Source: Xanthomonas sp. SI
GTDB taxonomy: Bacteria; Pseudomonadota; Gammaproteobacteria; Xanthomonadales; Xanthomonadaceae
Length of the DNA: 64,000 nt
Direction of reading: 5' to 3'
Assembly (NCBI RefSeq): GCF_014236855.1
Contig: NZ_CP051261.1
Location: 1,736,001 to 1,800,000, forward strand
The notes beneath the pieces were generated by a model, which saw nothing but the letters and a program-made list of their open reading frames with translations, had not been told where the DNA came from and ran no database searches. This document shows, piece after piece, positions 59,394 to 64,000 of the stretch (position 1 is its first letter; the number at the start of each line of letters is the position of its first letter). The position numbers were made by a program, and so were the translations under genes.

Positions 59394-60593
59394 CTACTGC
59401 TGCAGCGCGACCCGCCGCTGTTGCTCTTCCTGCTGCGGTACGTTCGCCTGCAGGTTGTTCTGCTGCTGCAGCTGGCCGACATTGGCCTGCGCAGGTTCGC
59501 TGGCCGCGGCCGCGGTCTGTACCTGGCTGCGCAGGTGCGCCGGATCGTCGGCGCGGCCCTGCACCGCGAACAGGCGGTCGCCGTCGCGGCTCGGTACCAA
59601 CTGGTCGATCTGTTTCAGGCCATCGTGGCTTGCGTGCGCGGCGACGCTGGCGGCGGTGTTGAGGAAAGCCGCGTCGTCGCGCAGGCCGAGCCGCTCGCGT
59701 TGTCCATCCAACTGCACCACCGCGTCGTTGAACAAGCGGCTACCGGTCGGCAGTGCGCGTTCCTGGGTCTGCGCGTGGCTCTGCGATTCCAGTTCCTGCG
59801 CCTTGATCACCGAATCGATGCCGTGCAGGTCCAGCCGATGCTTGAGCATCATCCCCGGCACCAGGCGCTGGCCGAACGACAGCGGATCGGGGTCCGGCAG
59901 CTGGATCTGGTGGCCGGCGGCATCGGGCATCGCCCATTTCAGCGGGATGCTGTCTTCCTGCAGGTGGGTCAGCAGTTCGTTCTTGACGTGGTAGCCGCGG
60001 ATCAAGCCGTCGGCGGCATAGGCCTTGGCCGCGGATGCGTCCAGGCCTTCGCGTTCCAGCGTGCGGTCGTTGACCCCTGCGGCGTTGTAGGTGACCGCCG
60101 GCACGTCGTTGACCATCGCCGAGGCCGCGGCCAGGCCGCCGCCGAGCGAATGCCCGGAGATCATCAGGTCCTGGCCGAACGCCTGCTTGGCCTGGCTGCC
60201 GAGCTGGATCGCCGAGGCGTACTGCGCGTCGGCAAAGCCCAGGCCCTGGCCGATGTTGTGCTTCCAGTCCTTGCCTTCGTCGGTGCCGCAGAACGCCAGC
60301 ACCACGTTGCCCTGTTCGTTGCGGTAGAACGCAGCGTCGAAGCCGCTCTTGGCGTCGTGCAGCATGCTCGGATCGATGCCGGCGCGCTGTACCGCGCCGT
60401 CGTCCAGGCGGGTCCAGCCATCGGGCAGCGCCGCGAAGCTTTCAGCGCCGCCGGCGCGGCGCTGGTCGGCCGTGGTGTACAGGTCCTGCAGCAGGGTGGG
60501 AAGTTGCGTGTCCACCGCCTGCGGCTGCTGGCCGCGAACGGCCTCGGCGAAGGGGGCGGACGCGGCGTTGTCGGGGAGATCGTTCTGGCTCAT
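59394..60593 (-). CDS. Predicted type IV secretion lipase effector with XVIPCD-type C-terminus
   Basis: Candidate antibacterial toxin of 399 residues. The N-terminal lipase region has CGTDEGKDW and the nucleophile elbow GHSLGG (Ser149), with no signal peptide. Residues about 284-378 match the XVIPCD that recruits effectors to the VirD4 coupling protein of the Xanthomonadaceae killing system (RLGLRDDAAFLNTAA, QLVPSRDGDRLFAVQG, DPAHLR), followed by the usual glutamine-rich tail. The start has AAGGAG upstream. The ankyrin-repeat gene 33 bases upstream on the same strand, with the same ribosome site, is the expected immunity gene. Substrate lipid is not predictable here, and the secretion apparatus is not in the window. 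Confidence 0.88.
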   Translation of the reverse strand: MSQNDLPDNAASAPFAEAVRGQQPQAVDTQLPTLLQDLYTTADQRRAGGAESFAALPDGWTRLDDGAVQRAGIDPSMLHDAKSGFDAAFYRNEQGNVVLAFCGTDEGKDWKHNIGQGLGFADAQYASAIQLGSQAKQAFGQDLMISGHSLGGGLAAASAMVNDVPAVTYNAAGVNDRTLEREGLDASAAKAYAADGLIRGYHVKNELLTHLQEDSIPLKWAMPDAAGHQIQLPDPDPLSFGQRLVPGMMLKHRLDLHGIDSVIKAQELESQSHAQTQERALPTGSRLFNDAVVQLDGQRERLGLRDDAAFLNTAASVAAHASHDGLKQIDQLVPSRDGDRLFAVQGRADDPAHLRSQVQTAAAASEPAQANVGQLQQQNNLQANVPQQEEQQRRVALQQ

Positions 60594-60626
60594 GCGCGGC
60601 TCCTTGCGTGTGTGCGAACAGCCGCC

Positions 60627-61394
60627 TCAGCGGGCCGCTTCCAGGGGGATGTCGTGGGCGCTCAACCACTCGCGTACCGCTGCGCGGGTCTGCTGCGCGG
60701 TACTGTTGAGCAGGCGCTCGGGCGTAGTGAAGAAGTACGCCTGGAAGGTCTTCTGCTGCGCGTTGCGCAGGCCCGGATCGACCCCGGCCTGCAGCAGTTT
60801 CAGTACCCACGGATTGCCGGCGCTGCTCTGCGCGGCCAGGTGCAGCAGCGAGTTGCCGCTGGCATCGACCCGGTGCGGATCGGCACCGGCCTGCAGCAGC
60901 AGCTGGATCTGCTCGTCGCGCTTGCTCTGCAGCGCGCGGAACAGCGGCGTCCAGTTGCCGCGCGCGCTGACCGGGTCTACCGGCGCGCCATGCTGCAGCA
61001 GGATCTTCAGGTATTGCGGATCCTTGGCCATCGCCGCCATGTGCACCACGGTTTCCTGGTCCATGCCCGGTTCGGCCGGATTGGCGCCGGCGTCCAGCAA
61101 GGCGCCGAGCGCGCGCGGCTGTTCGTTCCAGATCGCATATTCGAGCAGGGTGACGTTCTGATCGCCGTGCGCGGACAGGTCCACGCCGGGCGCGAGCGCG
61201 GCGATGCGGGCGGCATCGCCGCGCGCGACGGCGGCGGCGATGTCGGCGAGATGGGGATCGCGGAATGCGACCGAGTGATCCTGCAGCGTGGCTGACATGG
61301 CAGATTGCTCCTTGGCGCCGGGCGGGGCGGCGCATGAGACCGAGAAGAACATCGAGGTCGCAAGCGCGATCAGGGCGGGGAACTGCTTGCGCAT
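60627..61394 (-). CDS. Exported ankyrin-repeat protein, probable immunity protein
   Basis: Protein of 255 residues with an N-terminal signal (MRKQFPALIALATSMFFSVSC); the Cys could be a weak lipobox. Four to five ankyrin repeats follow, such as LLEYAIWNEQPRALGALLDAG, LLQHGAPVDP and SLLHLAAQSSAGNPWVLKLL. The gene is the first of a two-gene unit with the lipase effector. Periplasmic immunity proteins, some with ankyrin repeats, protect the producer against such lipases; the pairing here is inferred from context. Spacer 61395-61684 shows nothing recognisable. Confidence 0.85.
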   Translation of the reverse strand: MRKQFPALIALATSMFFSVSCAAPPGAKEQSAMSATLQDHSVAFRDPHLADIAAAVARGDAARIAALAPGVDLSAHGDQNVTLLEYAIWNEQPRALGALLDAGANPAEPGMDQETVVHMAAMAKDPQYLKILLQHGAPVDPVSARGNWTPLFRALQSKRDEQIQLLLQAGADPHRVDASGNSLLHLAAQSSAGNPWVLKLLQAGVDPGLRNAQQKTFQAYFFTTPERLLNSTAQQTRAAVREWLSAHDIPLEAAR

Positions 61395-61684
61395 GGAGGG
61401 CTCCTTTTCCTGTTCGCGTTCCTGTTGCCGGTGGCGACATTCCTTGCCACCTTCGCCGATGCTAGCAGCTGTCCGGCGTCGGTTCGGTAAGGTTTTGTTA
61501 CAGGGCTGGCGCGATCCGCGTGGCGTGCCATGCGCAGTGGAACGTCGATTAACGCGAAACGAATGGTTGCGCCGAAAGCGGGGAGTGGCTCGATTGCGGC
61601 GAAGCGCACGCGTCAGCGCTGCCGCACGCAGGCGGCATACATGCGCAACTTGGCATAATGCCGGTTTCCGCCGAGGCCCTTGCG

Positions 61685-62371
61685 ATGACCGCGACCCCTT
61701 TCGACCTGCTGATCAGCGACTGCGACGGCGTGCTTGTCGACAGCGAGGTGCTGGCCGACCGGGTCATGTTCGACGCGCTGGGCGCCTACGTGCCGCGGGC
61801 GGAGCTGGAGGCCTACCTCGCCGGCAGTTTCGGCCAGACCGCGCACGAGATCGTGGAGCGGGTGCAGCGGCATTTCGCGGTGACCCTGCCGCCGGGCCTG
61901 TTCGAGGACATCCGCGAGCGTTCGGAAGCGTTGATCGCCGCCGAGGTACAGCCGATCGATGGCGTCCGCGAAGCGCTGCTGGCGTTGCCGCTGCCGCTGG
62001 CGGTCGCTTCCAACAGCCTGCGCCACAGCGTGGTGGCGTCGGTGGCGCGCGCTGGGCTGAGCGAACGGGTGAACGGCCACATCTTCGGCGCCGACATGGT
62101 GGCGCGGCCGAAGCCGGCGCCGGACGTCTACCTGCTGGCCGCACACACGCTGGGTGCGGCGCCAGCGCGTTGCCTGGTGATCGAGGACAGCGTCACCGGC
62201 GCCAGTGCGGCGCTGGCTGCGGGCATGACCGTGATCGGTTTCACCGGCGCGGCGCATATCCCGCCGGGCCATGCCGACACCCTGCGCCACCTCGGCGTGG
62301 CGGCGGTGATGGAGCATATGCGGCAGTTGCCGCAGGTCTATGCGGAACTGGTGCGCGCGGCGGCGGCGTAG
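61685..62371 (+). CDS. HAD-superfamily hydrolase, phosphatase (subfamily IA)
   Basis: Cytosolic phosphatase of 228 residues acting on a small phosphorylated metabolite. Motif I is DCDGVLVDSE with the nucleophile and acid/base aspartates, motif II is ASNS, motif III lies at KPAPDVY and motif IV at VIEDSVTG; the cap between motifs I and II is of the beta-phosphoglucomutase/phosphoglycolate phosphatase type. The start is the ATG at 61685; an in-frame ATG nine codons upstream is a weaker choice. Substrate unknown. Confidence 0.93.
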   Translation: MTATPFDLLISDCDGVLVDSEVLADRVMFDALGAYVPRAELEAYLAGSFGQTAHEIVERVQRHFAVTLPPGLFEDIRERSEALIAAEVQPIDGVREALLALPLPLAVASNSLRHSVVASVARAGLSERVNGHIFGADMVARPKPAPDVYLLAAHTLGAAPARCLVIEDSVTGASAALAAGMTVIGFTGAAHIPPGHADTLRHLGVAAVMEHMRQLPQVYAELVRAAAA

Positions 62372-62718
62372 TTTCGATCGGGAGGTCGCGCTGCCGGGTG
62401 GCGGCGACGCAAAAGCGCACAGCCGGGGCTGTCCGCTCGCTGGAGCCTTCGCGTAGCGTCGCGGACGGCGAGAGTCGCTCCGGACAGCGTCTCGCCATTC
62501 GTGGTGCGTGTCTTCTTCGTGCTGCCTGTCGCGGCTGAAGCCGCTCCTACATGGGGTGGCGCGTGTTCAAAGCATGTCGGAGTGCGCGCTCACGCACCGG
62601 AGCGTCATGGCGTGCCTTCCGCAGCCGCGATGCCCTCGGGCACCGCGCTGCCGCCTTTGCCAATCCCAAATCCCCAATCCCGGCTTTCCACAGCCGAATG
62701 GCTGGTCATCCCGGCCTT
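62372..62718. other. Intergenic stretch with repeat fragments
   Basis: No gene seen. It contains one arm of the REP-type repeat (62527-62552) and a short heptamer-like CAATCCC run near 62661-62684. It separates the convergent phosphatase and ybdD genes. Confidence 0.7.
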
Positions 62719-62943
62719 TCAACAACAACGAAACCCACTCTTGCCGCCATACCGCGCTTCCTGGCGCTCGCGGAAGAAGGTCTTGTAGTCCATCGGTTGC
62801 CGGTCGGGGTGTTTCTCCAGCACATGGCGCACGTAGTTGTCGTAGTCGGGAATGCCGCAGCACAGCCGCGCGGTCTGCACCAGGCGCCGCCACAGCCGGC
62901 GGTGCGCCTGGTATTGCCCGACCGGAACCAGATCGTTGCTCAT
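62719..62943 (-). CDS. ybdD: YbdD/YjiX-family small protein
   Basis: Small protein of 74 residues with the family pattern [11 protein letters not shown] and [22 protein letters not shown]. Genes of this family sit directly after cstA; here the start overlaps the cstA stop (TGATG), so they are translationally coupled. It is thought to assist the peptide/pyruvate transport function of CstA-type proteins; its exact role is not established. The C-terminus ends in two cysteines. Confidence 0.93.
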   Translation of the reverse strand: MSNDLVPVGQYQAHRRLWRRLVQTARLCCGIPDYDNYVRHVLEKHPDRQPMDYKTFFRERQEARYGGKSGFRCC

Positions 62944-64000
62944 CACACGTCCGCCATCTGGTGCGGCTGCAGCGCCACGTACGCGGTTTCCTTGTCGCTG
63001 CGCTGCGGGTTGCGGCGCGCGGCGAGGATGGTCTTGACCGAGTAGATCAGGATCGAGAGCACCACGAACAGGAACAGCGCGGTCAGCCCGGTGTTGACGT
63101 AGGCGTTGGTGACGATCTGCTGCATCTGCGGCAGGGTCTTGGCCGGCGCGGTGATGGTGCCGCTGGCGATCGCGTCCTGGAACTTGTGCGCCTGCGCCAG
63201 GAAGCCCTGCGCCGGATTCGGGTCGAAGATCTTGATCAACCCGGCGTAGGTGGTGCAGATCAGCAACCACAGCGCCGGCACGATGGTGACCCAGGCGTAG
63301 CGGTCGCGCTTCATCTTGAACAGCACCACCGTGCCCAGCATCAGCGCGATGCCGGCGAGCATCTGGTTGGAGATGCCGAACAGCGGCCACAGCGTGCGGA
63401 TGCCGCCGTACGGATCCTTGACTCCGGTGTACAGCAGGTAGCCCCACAGCGCCACGCAGCCGCCGGTGGCGACGATGTTGGCGGCCCACGACTCGGTCCG
63501 CTTCAGCGCCGGCACGAAGTTGCCGAGCAGGTCCTGCAGCATGAAGCGCCCGGCGCGGGTGCCGGCATCGACCGCGGTGAGGATGAACAGCGCCTCGAAC
63601 AGGATCGCGAAGTGGTACCAGAACGCCATCATGTCCTCGCCCGGCAGCAACTGGTGCAGGATCTGCGCGATGCCCACCGCCAGGGTGGGGGCGCCGCCGG
63701 CGCGGGCCAGGATGGTGGTCTCGCCGATGTCGCGGGCAGTGGCCTCGAGCACCTCGGGGGTGATCGCGAAGCCCCATTCGCTGACCTTGGCCGCGACCGC
63801 GACCACGTCGCTGCCGACCATCGAGGCCGGCGCGTTCATCGCGAAATACACGCCCGGTTCGATGATCGAGGCGGCGACCAGCGCCATCACCGCGACGAAC
63901 GACTCCATCAGCATGCCGCCGTAGCCGATGTAGCGCATGTGGCCTTCGTTGGCGAGCAGCTTGGGGGTGGTGCCGGAGGAGATCAGCGCATGGAAACCGG
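62943..64000 (-). CDS. cstA: Carbon starvation protein CstA (C-terminal part, cut by window edge)
   Basis: Inner-membrane transporter of the CstA/pyruvate-peptide uptake family; about 352 C-terminal residues are visible and the frame is open through position 64000. Segments seen include [47 protein letters not shown] and several further hydrophobic stretches. The ATG at 63938 is internal, not the start: upstream codons (LLANEGH) match the family. It is followed by ybdD with a one-base overlap. Confidence 0.95.
   Translation of the reverse strand, partial: GFHALISSGTTPKLLANEGHMRYIGYGGMLMESFVAVMALVAASIIEPGVYFAMNAPASMVGSDVVAVAAKVSEWGFAITPEVLEATARDIGETTILARAGGAPTLAVGIAQILHQLLPGEDMMAFWYHFAILFEALFILTAVDAGTRAGRFMLQDLLGNFVPALKRTESWAANIVATGGCVALWGYLLYTGVKDPYGGIRTLWPLFGISNQMLAGIALMLGTVVLFKMKRDRYAWVTIVPALWLLICTTYAGLIKIFDPNPAQGFLAQAHKFQDAIASGTITAPAKTLPQMQQIVTNAYVNTGLTALFLFVVLSILIYSVKTILAARRNPQRSDKETAYVALQPHQMADV

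Overview
The window looks like a chromosome segment of a GC-rich gammaproteobacterium of the family Xanthomonadaceae, most likely Xanthomonas. The evidence is a predicted antibacterial type IV secretion effector with an XVIPCD-type C-terminus, the family's GTAGGAGCGGCTTCAGCCGCGAC-type palindromes, intergenic heptamer arrays of the GGGATTC/GGGACTC kind, and a cstA-ybdD pair. This is inference from content; no rRNA or other marker gene is present.

Positions 1-33544 hold one long plus-strand biosynthetic operon. Two giant non-ribosomal peptide synthetases (the first cut by the left edge) carry seven visible modules, C-A-T-E, C-A-T-E, C-A-T / C-A-T x4-TE, joined by a TubC-type docking domain at an ATGA overlap. 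They are followed by a periplasmic adaptor, an ABC ATPase and an FtsX-type permease (export), a SyrP/TauD-like iron dioxygenase, a type II thioesterase and a CmlA-like diiron beta-hydroxylase. Hand-read specificity codes suggest (D)-Asp-like, (D)-Ile/Val-like, Ser, Asp-like, an unusual beta-amino-acid-like code, one unresolved residue, and Thr. With two different beta-hydroxylases, the product is probably a beta-hydroxylated peptide, its N-terminal part encoded to the left of the window. I do not recognise the product.

Positions 33545-35435 are gene-poor, with lower-GC patches and the C-terminal remnant of a tyrosine recombinase; they mark the right edge of what may be a genomic island.

Positions 35344-45160 form a sugar module under one LacI-type regulator. 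A plus-strand operon (TIM-barrel isomerase-like protein, GMC dehydrogenase with three clustered cysteines, Tat-borne small subunit, DUF1080 protein) faces a minus-strand operon (TIM-barrel protein, NHS-type MFS transporter, Gfo/Idh/MocA oxidoreductase, secreted TIM-barrel protein, cytochrome c). Both have the same perfect 14-bp operator TGCAATCGATTGCA. The set fits a periplasmic glycoside 3-oxidation pathway.

Positions 45269-53446 hold a TetR regulator divergent from an S9 peptidase, then a POT peptide transporter. Between them sits a lower-GC insert carrying an asparagine-synthetase-like enzyme and a 54-residue candidate RiPP precursor. The insert is flanked by duplicated 3' ends of the peptidase and transporter genes: full peptidase plus truncated transporter on the left, truncated peptidase plus full transporter on the right.

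Positions 53638-64000 are ordinary chromosome: an OPT transporter, a second S9 peptidase, a DUF819 membrane protein, a predicted lipase effector with an ankyrin-repeat immunity candidate, an HAD phosphatase, ybdD and the C-terminal part of cstA, separated by repeats.
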